Of a stretch of DNA of 64,000 nt, positions 53,840 to 64,000 are shown in pieces; the stretch's first letter is position 1; the number at the start of each line of letters is the position of its first letter. Under the pieces are notes generated by a model, which was not told where the DNA came from, made no database searches, and saw nothing but the letters and a program-made list of their open reading frames with translations. The stretch spans positions 206,896,243 through 206,960,242 of the forward strand of contig NC_053037.3 of NCBI RefSeq assembly GCF_002575655.3, written 5' to 3'. The DNA comes from Aegilops tauschii subsp. strangulata. Taxonomy: Eukaryota > Streptophyta > Magnoliopsida > Poales > Poaceae. The translations under genes were made by a program, and so were the position numbers.

Positions 53840-56800
53840 GTCCTACCCCCCTTACAAGAATCTCGTCCCCGAGATTCCCAGACTAGGCGCGGAAAGGGAT
53901 AGGGAAACTTGGATCTGGGGTAGTCTTCAAGTCCTCATGTTGCTTCTGCTTCCGTGTGGTGCTCCATTGAACTTGAAGTACTTGATGATGTGGCTTCGTG
54001 TATGACGTTCTTCTTGATCTAGGTTGCTAAGGGGTTTCTCACGTAGGTCATGTTGGGCTGGAGGTCGGTGGCTTGACGATCGATGTCCTTGTAGAGATCG
54101 GGCTAGTTAGGAAGTTGGAAACACTTCCGGAGTTGTGACGCATGGAAGATGTTGTGCATCGTGGGTAACTCAGGTGGTAAAGATAGCCGGTAACTGTCTT
54201 CTCTTCGTCTCGTAGCGATCTCAGAGGGGGTTGTTAAATCTTGGAGTGATCTCGAAGAGGGCCGATGAATCTTGGTGTGGGTCTCCTTGTCATGGAAATG
54301 CTTGGTTCCTTAGAGAGGAGTGGCTTGTAGATACACCTGGTCTTCGATGCGGAAGTTTACTTCTTGGCGAAGGTGGTTGGTATAGTTCTTCCTCCTCGAC
54401 ATGGCGGTCTCCAGATGTTCCTTGACCGGCTGAATGACTCTTCTTCTGTCTTCGGGTGGACAAGTATGTTACCAAAATAAAGATGACAACCAACCTGTCC
54501 AAGCACTCCATGAAGACTTTGTTCATGAGGTACCTAAAGTAGGATGGGGTATTGGTGGTGGTCATGGTTGAGTGTTGGCCAGGGTCTACTTGACCTAGAA
54601 CCAAAGCTCGTGGTCATGATCCGACCATGTTGTGGCTTGGTAGGGTTTTAGGGTTCTCAAGGATTCTAGTGTGCGGGTGAACGTTTATCATCTTATCCTT
54701 GAGCACAGTTTCTGAGATGCCAATAGTTCTACCTAGTCATTCAAACAAATCACATCATATTACCAAAAGAATCATCTTGTGTACGTCAACTCCAATCATC
54801 ACTCATGCTATTCATATCCTTATGACTCTCGAGAGGAGGTTTAACAAAATCATACATGTCTACGATCCCCGAACTCGTATGTATGTCTACCCCTATAAAT
54901 CCATGAGTATACAAGCTTCCAAGCTTGAGTTAAACATGACAATCCAAGTGCTCATCCTATTCTCCCAGGGTCCAAGGTAGTGCATCTCTATCCTAAGGAA
55001 ACACATCGTATGCCACTCCAAGATCTTGTTTCCTTCCTATGGATCAACTTCACAGCCCATTAACTAGACTAATAGCTACATGATCCATAGGTTCCATAAA
55101 TCCAATGTCTATGGTGTTCCACACGATCTTCTAATGCCCTATAATCCACAAATACTTGAAAGGGCTATCTTTGCTATAGCCAGTCCACCGATTCCCATTG
55201 TCATGGTCAAGTAAACTCCAAGTTCAAGCTTATATAGAATCCTAAATCAACTCCGACAATTAATCCAATCTCCTAGTTTATCATCCACCAAGAAACATGG
55301 TATCATGATCGAGATCATCAGTCTGAATCCAATTTACTCCGAACCATGTAGACTTACTCAGCATCTATACTCAACTAGAATCACCTACTTAAATCCAAAT
55401 CTCATGTCCAACGAGAATTCCTACATGTTTACCCCAAGTCATACTTGTATTGTCAACTATCTCCTATCAATATCCCCTGGTTAAGACAAATCCCTATACT
55501 TCCAAGATTTTTTAGCTTGCGATCATAATTGTCCTACTAAACCCAATTTACCCAGGGCAATGAGAGCCATGCCACTCTATTAACTGATGCCACCAAGTTC
55601 ATCCACCACATGAAAGCCTCATAATCCACCAAATAACCTCAGATGATCCCTCACGGTTACTGATGTAAACTCATCAAGTCATTTGTCCTCTGTTCATATA
55701 TCCTCAATTTGGTCTACCCTATGGCATCGCCAGTTCTGGTACTATCTTAGGATGATAATGTGCTCGTTCACTATGTCCATTAGTTCCATAATGAACCGAG
55801 TGATGAGCAAGGTTACTGACGCTTAACTGGTTCTCTTGCAATTTTGTGACTTAAGCACATGGTTAAGGATTCGTGCTGGAGTATCTCGTGAAGTCTCAAA
55901 GGGTCTAGGGATGGGTTTCTAATCTGGAGGGTTAAACTTAACTCTACAGCGTTGCACCTGGTCGAGGAGGCGGTAGCAAAAAGTCTTCAGTGTTAGTTGG
56001 TCGCTGAGGTGGAATCCTTGGTGCATCTTGTCTTGCTTATCTTCAGTTGATGAGAGAGATGAGAGGGAGAAGTAGCATAGAGGAGGGGAATGCCTAAAAG
56101 GGGGTTCTATAGTGCTAGTGCAACAAACAGGTGCAAAAAGGGCCAAACAAAAGAAAACAAGGAAGGTGATATAGTCGCGTACCTATTGCCTAGGGCAAAA
56201 AGGGCGACTGATATCAAAACTCAAACAAATAAAAACAAGCAACACACAATCGTGGTCCTATTCGAACCATCATACGGACTCGACTGCGCATAGGGGGTAC
56301 ACGACTCATCCTACCCTAGGGGTTCTCGGATTCAGTAGTCGTGCTTTGCTCCGTGCCTCGTGCAGTCTTCTGGGTTTCCCTCAGGTGTTGCTACGTCTCT
56401 TGTAGTTGTTTGATGAAACGATCTGGGTTGAGCCTGAAGAGTCTTCAATGACTTCTCGCATGTTGAAGTGATGGGGTGAAGGTGGCTCCTCGAAGTTGGC
56501 ATTGACTCGGTCTTCGGTTGTCTTCTTAACCATGATAATCCATTTTGCCTTCTAAGGCGTCAAGGGTTCCACATAAGCAATCCTTTATGCAATGACATAA
56601 ACAAGGCATAGTAGAGGTCCATCCTGTCGGTTACGTTGATGACATCGACACCAAGAGCGGGGGATGAAGAGAACCGTTTTCCTGCTCACTATAGTGAGGC
56701 GGACCAAATGGCGAGGTTCTCATCCACCGGTGGTTGCCGATACAACAACGGTAAGACAGGGTTGCTCTATTAGTGATGTATATCATTATCTTGCATACCC

Positions 56801-57218
56801 TATGCCCTGATCATTGTAGGCCAAGGTTGCATCATCCTAGGGCAAATTCAAAGGTATCACCATCCTCTTGGTCTTCATGTCCTCCTTCGTCGAAGACGTA
56901 TCTTCTGTTGGCATCGTCTGCTCTGGTGTCGCCAATCTTGTGTTCAGAAGAGGTGGGTGAGTGTCTGGCAAGGTGTACTCCTTCGAGGATTACAAGGAAT
57001 CCCGTGGTCAGGGGCATAAGGGTTCTAGCAACCAAAAGTTTTGAAGGGGAAGAGATCAGATCAATAAGGAAAGTATACCTTAGTTTTCAAAAAACTGAGA
57101 AGGGAAGAGAAGTATAGATAGTTTTGAAAACTAGTAATAGTTTTGGAAATAGTTTTACCCTAACTAACGACCATGCTACTAAGGCTTCCTACAGTTAGGA
57201 TGGCTCTGATACCAGCTC
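53840..57218 (-). other. Non-coding interior of the LARD-like element
   Basis: No frame longer than about 115 codons and no gag or pol motif. It begins (plus strand) GTCCTACCCCCCTTACAAG, the complement of a polypurine tract, and ends with the primer-binding site. In LARDs the interior is conserved as RNA structure rather than protein; this is family knowledge, not seen here. Confidence 0.7.
57202..57214 (-). other. Primer-binding site (initiator tRNA-Met type)
   Basis: TGGTATCAGAGCC on the minus strand, four bases inside the 5' LTR, complementary to the 3' end of initiator tRNA-Met. Confidence 0.85.
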
Positions 57219-60200
57219 TGTGGGGACCCCGACTCATAAATCGTGATCACCGAATGCACGTGTACAGTGATCCCAGAGATCAATGCTCACTGAACACACA
57301 GAAGCTGAATAACAAGAGTCTTACATCCATACATACCATATTACACAAGTAGGACCATTATGGTCAAGTCTTGAGTATAACTTCGCAGCGGAAATCTTCA
57401 TCGATAACTTGGACCCATGCCATCTGCCTTAACCCTACAGGCATTCTGACTGGGAAGCGTCCTAGCTCGCATGTTCGTCACGAAGTATTCTTCATCAAAT
57501 CCTGTTCTTTCATGCCTGGCCAATAAAATAACCAGTGGCAAGCCAATGAGTACTTTGAATGTACTCACAAGCAACCCAAGGGTGATAACAGAATAATTAT
57601 GCAAGGCACTACTGCTAAATTGGCATTTTTGCGGAAAGCTAGTTTTTCTCATGCAAGTATGATCAACATTTATCAAGGATATGAATGCGTCTGCAACAAG
57701 TATCAGGAGGTTACAGACATCGACATCGAGAGAGAGTTGTGAACAACTCATGCTCAAGCTCATCGTGACTTCCTCACGAATCACGTCAACAGATTGACCA
57801 AACCGTGTTGTTTTCAAGAAACATATGGACGTAGTCTAAGCAGCACCACCCAACTGTCCTTGACCGTGGACACGGCTATTCGAATAGTTTTACATTCTGC
57901 AGAGGCTGCACACTTTACCCACAAGATCCGGGGAACTTCCGTGTCATCCACGACCCGCAGTACCTCAAGTACCCGGGGTAAGCACCCGATCACTATCTTT
58001 CCCTAGACGACACTAACATAGAGTCCACTTGATTGGTAGTAACCCCCGTGCCCAACATTTCACATCTTAAAATTGTGGAGCCTCGCTCCCATATTCATCA
58101 CATACCACAAGCACGGGGTACCAACGGTGTGTCCGGTGCCCTGTGAAGACAGTCATGGCCGCCCTACCTGGCACGACCCCGTCCCGAGAGAGAGCACCAA
58201 CTCTCCCCCGTCACTAGTAATGCGGGCTCCAAGCTAGTATCGGCCTAGGTAATCAATAATGCCCTTTCCCATATAAGGGTAGAGTGGTTGCGCATGTAAG
58301 GTTGGGACAGTCGACAAATCTTAAATCTAATCCGTCTCTGTAAACAACACTTTTATCAAGCCTCGGTACACTACTTCTCCACCAAGTAGTGACCTAGTTC
58401 ATCATCATCTCCCAGGGGCATCAGTGGCACCCACTGGGCTGTTTGCAAGTATGTCAAACCACACTTGTTTCTTTCCATGCATAACCCTGACCCACTTGCG
58501 TAGCATCTAATTTAGCATCCTATCTACTCCCACCGGCATAACCCTCATAAGGAGGTAGGGTCATGCACAATGCAAGTATCAACGAGGAAGTAACGGAGGC
58601 AACCCATCAAGGTGGTTACCACCTCATCATGATTCCGTTGCAACAACAATATGGTGCTATATGACATGCATAAAAAGGGTTTCATAGACATGGTCAAAGG
58701 GCTGCTTGCCTGTTTTAACAAAGTCTTCGAGGTCTTCAAATATCTCTGGTCCAACTCCGAGCATTTCGTCTACTTCGTCAACTATCGTCGAAAGCAACCA
58801 TAATAAGCAACACAACAAGGCAGAAAATAAAAGTGCTCTAAAAATATTAATTTGACTTTTCTAGGACATCTCTGGTTATATGAAAATTTATCCAGAGTGG
58901 TTTCATTGGAATTGGGTTAGCGGATATTTCTAAACATTTTGATATGATGGAATCAAGGGGTTTATGGATTTGCAAGAAGTGTACAGAAACATATTTTTGA
59001 AAAATGAGCAAAGGCACTCATTTAACAAAACATGATTTTAGAAGCATCTAGGAGTTGGTTTCACTGGATTTGGAGTTCAAATGATTTTCCTATGAATTTG
59101 CAAATTTGACAAATATGAAGAAATGGCTCATTATTTTGTGTGGTACAGAAAGTATTAATAAAAAATGTTCATAAACTAAGTTATGAACTTAGAAGCATCT
59201 AGGAATTTGAATCATGGCATTTGGATCAACTTTGAGCTCTCTATGATTTTCTAAAGTTCATCATAGAAATGGAAAATGGGGTTTTGATAAATATGTGTGA
59301 AGATAAAGTTCCTGGAAAAATGTGAAAGTTGCACCATGACATAGATCATGAGTTTATGAGCTACTAGAAATTTGTATCATCAAATTTGGAGTTAGTTTGA
59401 ATATTTGGGAGATTTTACAAGTTTTACAGAAAAGAAAAAGGAGAAGGGCTCTGTGCCTGCTGGGCCAGAACAGCCGCAGCGCAGCAGGCCAAGCCAGAGA
59501 GGCGGCCCAGCGCACTGGTGCACGCGCGCGCACCAGGTTTAAACCTGACGGGCGGGGCCCAGGCATCATCGAGAGAGAGAGGGGCGATGGAGAGGAGAGG
59601 CTGACAGGCGGGGCCCGCTTGTCATCCCTAACCCCACGACAGAGGGTCGGTGAGCTCACCGGTGTCGATGCAGGGCACGGCGAGGTCGGGTGAGGGTACG
59701 GTTGGATTCAGCTTCGAGTCGCCGTTTAGGTGGAGGTGGTTGCGGTCGCCGGGGTGGCCTGGTTCGCCGGCGACGAGGTCACGTGGCGGAGGAGCTTCGG
59801 GCGTCGACGGGTCCAGCCGTTTGCGGCTGCAAAAGAAGCGGGGAAGAAAGGGGAAATGGTCAGGGGTGCTCGGGGGTTCCAGATCGTGAGAGAACGGGGG
59901 CGGAGGAGGCCTGTACCGCGCGAACGCCGATGAGCCGAGGCGGCGGAGCTCGAGCTCGATCTCAAGCTCGAGCGGCTCTGGAGACAAATGGGTGGTGCGG
60001 GAGGTGGATTAGGAGTGTGGGGGAGCGACAGGGAGTGAGAGAGAGGCTCGGGGTTGCCTTATATAGGCTGGCCGAGGTCCACCGTAGGCGCGGCCTACGG
60101 GTGCCCGCGGGATCGGCTCGGGTGGCCGTTAGAGAGGGAATGGAGGGCTCGGTGGTGTTCGTGGGAGTGGTCTAGGGTGCCAGGGAGAGAGAGGAGGAGC

Positions 60201-61933
60201 GGGACGAGCTGCGGGTGGAGCCACGAGCTCGCACGCGCATTGGCGGGCTCGGGCGGCTTTGGGCACGCGCAGCATGGGCAGGACAGAGAGGGGAAGGAGG
60301 AGGCCAGCGCAGTGGCGTGTTGCGGACGTCGAGGCACCTCGACTGGCGCAAGGGGGAGGCTCGAGGCGGTCGGGGACGTGGCGTCAACGGTCGGGAGCAT
60401 GCTGACATGCTCTAGAGCGCGTCTTTGGCCGGCATGGCATGCCTTTTTGCGGAATGGGCGCGGCCACTTGTGTCTGGAAGCTGCAGGGGTTATGGGCAAA
60501 AGCTGAGGAGAGCCTTGGATGCTCTGGAATGCCAAGGAGGGAGAGAGAGGCTGAGAGAGAGGGAGAATGCTGCTGCCCAGAGAAGAAAAATGGGGTTCTA
60601 ATCCCCTTAATCATGGCTCCTCAGGCAGGGAAAGATGCAGGAGGTAGAGGAGGAGCAGGTGAGGCCGTGGGAAGAAGTTCAGCTCATGGAGATTAGTGGA
60701 AATGGCCAAAACATGCATTTTAATTTTCTGCCAAAAGGTGTTTGATGTAGGTTTGGGCAAGAAAATGCACTTCCCTTGTCATGAGGCCTGACAGAGTCAA
60801 ATGGCCTAAGAAAATAAGAGGTTCCACCAAGATTGAGTTCATTTGGGCAAAGTTGCCAATGTAACTTTTGTAAACCCTAGAAATCAGCAGAAATGGACTT
60901 TCCAAGATTTATTCATGCAAATCTATTCTCCTTGATGCACCACTTAGTGTAGTGTCATCATTTGACGTTCTGAACATGTCCACAAAAGTTGAGATCAAAA
61001 GGAGAAAGTTGCCAATGTAAAGTTGTTCAAACTTGGTTCTGGACAGGAAGGGTTTTGGGGCACTTTGATCCAACTTGTGCCACTTGGTCTAGATGCATTA
61101 TTACACCATTTGAGCATGTGCACCAAGTTTGAGAGCATTTGGACATGTTTGACAGTGCAAAGTTGTTCAAACTTGAAAAAGGACAGAAGTGGTTTTGAGA
61201 GGGTTTCATGGGGTTATACTATTCTCCATGACATGATACTTGGCAAGATCATCGAAAATGTCATATGTGACATGCTAGAATTTTCTTGGAATTTTATGAA
61301 AATATTTCCTGTAAAAATATTTCAAATCCTTGAAATGGGCAGAAATGGTTTTGGGAGGTTTGTCCAATATTTTGAACATGAGCATGTGCTGAAACTCTTA
61401 TATATGGAAAATATATGTCCACTGAGTTCTCCTAATTTTTATCAAATATTTTTGAAGCTTTAAAATAATTTTAACCTATTAAAGACCATTTCTGGACTTA
61501 AGGAAAAGCCTTTAAATAAAATATGAAAATAACTGTTAAAATTATAATTTTGTGGTTTGTGGGTGTCCTATATCTAACAGGAGTCAAATATATTTTTGGA
61601 AAGATTTTTACTGCCCTTAATTAAGTACTTGCCGTGCAAATCTCAATTCAGGGGGTTTTGGAAAACTAATTTTTGAAAATACTATTTGGCCAAATTATTT
61701 TTGTAAGAAAATATTTTTATGTCCTATACACATGGCATGATCACTGGGAAAGGTTTTTGGATCAAGGAGAAGGAGTATAAGAGTTGGAGAATTTATTTGA
61801 TTTTTAGAGCACTTGCAAACAACACACAAAAATCAAACCAAGCAAATTCCAAAGCACTCAAAAGTTTTTGCCAAACCACATTTTATCATGTTTATTAGAT
61901 TAAGTGTTGTGGCATGAAAATCAGGGTGTGACA
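57219..61933 (-). repeat. 5' LTR of the LARD-like element
   Basis: 4715 bp, the partner of 49110-53839. It would drive transcription leftward; the TATA-like GCCTATATAA is at 60068-60059. Confidence 0.9.
60059..60068 (-). promoter_or_regulatory. TATA box in the LARD-like 5' LTR
   Basis: Same GCCTATATAA as in the other LTR. Here it is the one expected to start the genomic transcript. Confidence 0.5.
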
Positions 61934-62025
61934 CAGGCAAACCACCTTACCGCTCTCAAACGCAGCCGTTCGAACTGTCGAGCTTGACTCGAGTCAGAAA
62001 TGAGAGCGTTGCCAATTGCGGAAGG

Positions 62026-62292
62026 CTACCCTGCCATTCTCAACGCGGCTGCTTGAGCTGTTGAGCAGACTCGAAACAGAGCAAGCTGGTTGCCAATAGC
62101 GGAAGGGCCCCTCTGCGTGCAGGTTTTCCATACATAGGGCAGGACCTTCAAGGACAATAACCATATATATAAAAAGGAATTTCTTAAAGTTTGGCACGAC
62201 TTAGCTCTTCTGTCGTTGCACGGGCATCCACCGCTTCTGCAGATGGTGCCGTCAAGCTCGGTCGTCTTCTTCCTTGGAACGGCGGCCGCCAT
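62026..62292 (-). pseudogene. Gag-start remnant of the Tat-like element
   Basis: Downstream of the primer-binding site on the minus strand an ATG at 62292 opens MAAAVPRKKTTELDGTICRS and runs to a stop near 62026. The position right after the leader fits a gag start. The rest is missing, since the sequence meets the nested LARD at 61938. No Gag domain is recognisable; call by position. Confidence 0.35.
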
Positions 62293-62332
62293 GAAGCCGC
62301 TGCTCCGATCAGCCCAGATTTCCACAACTGCG

Positions 62333-62352
62333 CCCCTACCTGGCGCGCCAAA
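62333..62352 (-). other. Primer-binding-type site of the Tat-like element
   Basis: TTTGGCGCGCCAGGTAGGGG on the minus strand lies two bases inside the 5' LTR. It has the CCA-complement (TGG) start of a primer-binding site. Tat-lineage elements often use tRNA-Arg, but I cannot verify the tRNA here. Confidence 0.5.
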
Positions 62353-62354
62353 GA

Positions 62355-63535
62355 TGTCAGGGGAAATCGACACCAATGGAATCACTGGGATCCCTTCTAC
62401 GGTTGGCGGGCACGGGGTTGTGCAAAGAGCGGGTCTGACAGGAAGCACACAGATCGTTTACCCAGGTTCAGGGAGATGCGTAATACCCTAGTCCTGCTTT
62501 GGTGGATATATTTGAGTGTTCTTGTGTTCTTGAGCTAGCAACGGGGTGTAACTTGCCCAAAAGATTCGAATCCTCCTCATGGACGCCTTGGGCCTCCTTT
62601 TATAGACAAAAGGGGTTGCCACAGTGGCACACAGGAGGTGGAAAGGTGTGCAGCGGACGAGTCATCCTCTGGGACCGTCGGACAAACGCATTTAATGCGC
62701 TGCCGATGTGCCCCTCTCGCTTTATCGGGGACGACATGGAAGCACGTCCCAGCTGTCGCCGCCTCGCCTGGCATCGACACGCATCCGAGCTGATGAGGCG
62801 TCGTGGCGCCACGTTGGCTGGCTGCTGGGCTGGCGCGGTGGCGGAGCCTTCATGAAGATTTGCATGCCACCACGTAGGTGCTTGCTGGGTCGGTGTAGAG
62901 GTCGCTCGTCACCACGCAGGTGCCTCCCCAGTTGGTTGAGCTAGTAGCTGCACCGGGACGGCAGTGGAGTCTTGGTAGGCGCAGGCCTGGCTGTGGCCCT
63001 GCTGATGTCCTCGGGAAGGATCTTGCCGGGGCCCCGGCAAGGGTCTTGCCGTGGCGTCGTGGTCGTCCCCGGCAAGGATCTTGCCGGGGGTCTTGTGGAT
63101 TTCCTCGGCTAGGATCCCGCCGAGGGTCGTCGTCTTCTGGTCCTCATCTGATCTCGTGTGTTTATGATCTTGACAAAGATCTGCATGCCACCACGGAGGT
63201 GCCTCCCGTGCCTTTGTTCCAATGTAGTTGCTGGCGGCGTTTGGAACCCTTGGGCTCAAGGGTGGCTCGCCCTGCTAGTGTTGGGCAAGCTGCCCCGGCA
63301 AGGCTCTTGCCGGGGCCGCCGAGGCCGCCCCGGCAAGGGTCTTGCCGGGGGAGTCCACCTCGCCCCTTTGCTCTTTAGTGTTTCTGGTCTTGGCGTTGCC
63401 TTGGTTTGACTTATGCTTCGGTTTCCCTCCGGCTTCCCTCCTCTTCCCTATTAAGTGTGGCCGCGGCCGCGACTTTGACTGCCCGTGCATAAGTAAAGGG
63501 GTGAAAAGGAGGGCCCCTACTTTTGTACACCAACA
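62355..63535 (-). repeat. 5' LTR of the Tat-like element
   Basis: About 1181 bp with proper TG...CA ends. It includes GGCCTCCTTTTATAGACAAA, absent from the other LTR, giving a TATA-like TTTTATAG on the plus strand. Arrays of GGCAAGGATCTTGCCGGGG words lie at about 63010-63350. Confidence 0.8.
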
Positions 63536-64000
63536 CGCAGCTTAGATGCTATGGTGATACGAGTTTTTACATCGTTGGAACTGAGATCCAATAGCTTGGG
63601 TGTAGTTTTTGTAATTATGCGCAATTTCCAAACTCTCCAAGGTTTTTTTTGCAAATAAGACATTCAGGCCTCGTGTGTGCCGCTGCATGTTGGATCCAAC
63701 GGCTCCCCGTTGCTCATATTAGGTGCTCCCCGTAGCTTATTAGCCGCGACGATGATACGAGCATCTAGGTCGTATGATTGTGATCACATGCCACATGCGT
63801 AGTACTTGTACCTTCTGCGCAATTCCCAAACTCTCTCAGGCCTATATTGCAAAAACATTCAAACCTCGTACTGTGAGCCGTTAGATCTCCGTGAACTCGT
63901 ATCACCATATAATCTACAATGTGGGAGCACCTCATATTCTCCCGTGCGAGAAAACATCAGGTGCTCTCGCAGCATGGATGCTACGGTGATACGAGCTTCG
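63536..64000. repeat. Diverged tandem repeats of ~200-235 bp
   Basis: Three unit starts (CGCAGCTTAGATGCTATGGT at 63536, GTAGCTTATTAGCCGCGACG near 63732, GCAGCATGGATGCTACGGTG near 63969), each followed by GATACGAG. Shared words include TGCGCAATT(T/C)CCAAACTCTC and GGTGCTC(C/T)C. No gene. Confidence 0.6.

Larger units (their letters stand above)
49110..61933 (-). mobile_element. 12.8 kb LARD-like LTR retrotransposon
   Basis: Two 4.7 kb direct repeats flank a 3.4 kb interior, and the whole is bracketed by a perfect CAGGC duplication (49105-49109 and 61934-61938). On the minus strand the LTR starts TGTCACACCCTGATTTTCAT and ends GGGGTCCCCACA. The primer-binding site and a polypurine tract (about 53842-53856, minus AAGGGGGGTAGGA) agree with minus orientation. 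The dimensions match the LARD class of Triticeae (LTRs about 4.5 kb, conserved non-coding interior about 3.5 kb, e.g. Sukkula). LTRs are very similar: about five substitutions in the first 600 bp by eye, plus an ~18 bp indel near 52965. This suggests a fairly recent insertion. Confidence 0.9.
43487..63535 (-). mobile_element. Large LTR retrotransposon (Tat/Grande-like layout), split by a LARD-like element
   Basis: Direct repeats at 43487-44605 and 62355-63535 are its LTRs. On the minus strand the intact one starts TGTTGGTGTACAAAAG and ends CCCCTGACA. Flanks CGTAG (43482-43486) and CGCAG (63536-63540) are a duplication with one change. A primer-binding-type TTTGGCGCGCCAGGTAGGGG lies at 62352-62333, fixing the minus orientation. 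Only a gag-like start survives after it; no protease, RT or integrase is visible. Next to the 3' LTR is an antisense multi-exon gene on the plus strand. Without the nested insertion the element is about 7.2 kb. Confidence 0.7.

Noticed and set aside
49110..61933. Segmental duplication of a 4.7 kb block
   Set aside because: Target duplication, primer-binding site and polypurine tract show the copies are LTRs.

Overview
This is plant nuclear DNA, almost certainly from a Triticeae grass (wheat, barley, rye or Aegilops type). The sequence shows nested LTR retrotransposons with very long LTRs, CACTA transposons with grass-type ends, many Stowaway/Tourist-like MITEs, Helitron-like fragments, and small GC-rich gene islands in AT-rich spacers. 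No bacterial features are present. Most long open frames are repeats or decayed genes; few look intact.

Layout. 1-1593: end of an LTR-like repeat with internal tandem repeats. 1594-4893: right end of a first CACTA element (CACTA-1), with a decayed Ulp1-like protease gene and a small intact membrane-anchored ORF. It is inserted in an F-box gene whose start survives at 4894-4993. 5689-6397: two Helitron-like repeats. 6398-27622: a 21.2 kb second CACTA element (CACTA-2), bounded by a TGA duplication and confirmed by two paralogous 'empty' copies of its target in this window. It carries a B3-like fragment, an AP2/ERF-like gene, a 3 kb array of ~503 bp repeats, an Ala/Pro-rich gene with a one-base frameshift, and an F-box/DUF295 gene. 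No transposase is seen, so it looks like a gene-carrying (Pack-type) non-autonomous element. It was later hit by a 4165 bp solo LTR (inside the F-box gene) and a 7.0 kb non-coding LTR retrotransposon.

27626-43486: the most gene-like stretch. It has a SINA-like gene without a RING, several MITEs with clear target duplications, an unrecognised gene with a TATA box and a hairpin repeat just upstream, tandem repeat blocks, and a minus-strand group of two decayed genes each with two B3-like domains plus a coiled-coil gene fragment. Three related blocks of ~0.1-0.2 kb mark the 5' flank of each member and suggest local duplication.

43487-63535: an old LTR retrotransposon in minus orientation. Beside its 3' LTR it carries an antisense multi-exon gene of the 'putative gypsy type transposon' (Transposase_28-like) kind, the layout known from Tat-lineage elements such as Grande/Retand. 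It is split by a 12.8 kb LARD-like element (4.7 kb LTRs, non-coding 3.4 kb centre, perfect CAGGC duplication). 63536-64000: diverged ~200 bp tandem repeats.

Order of events read from nesting: Helitron-like repeat, then CACTA-2, then solo LTR and Sabrina-like LTR element (relative order unknown); separately, the Tat-like element, then the LARD. The genes show no common pathway. What links them is capture, duplication and interruption by transposable elements. All calls come from reading the sequence; no database search was run.
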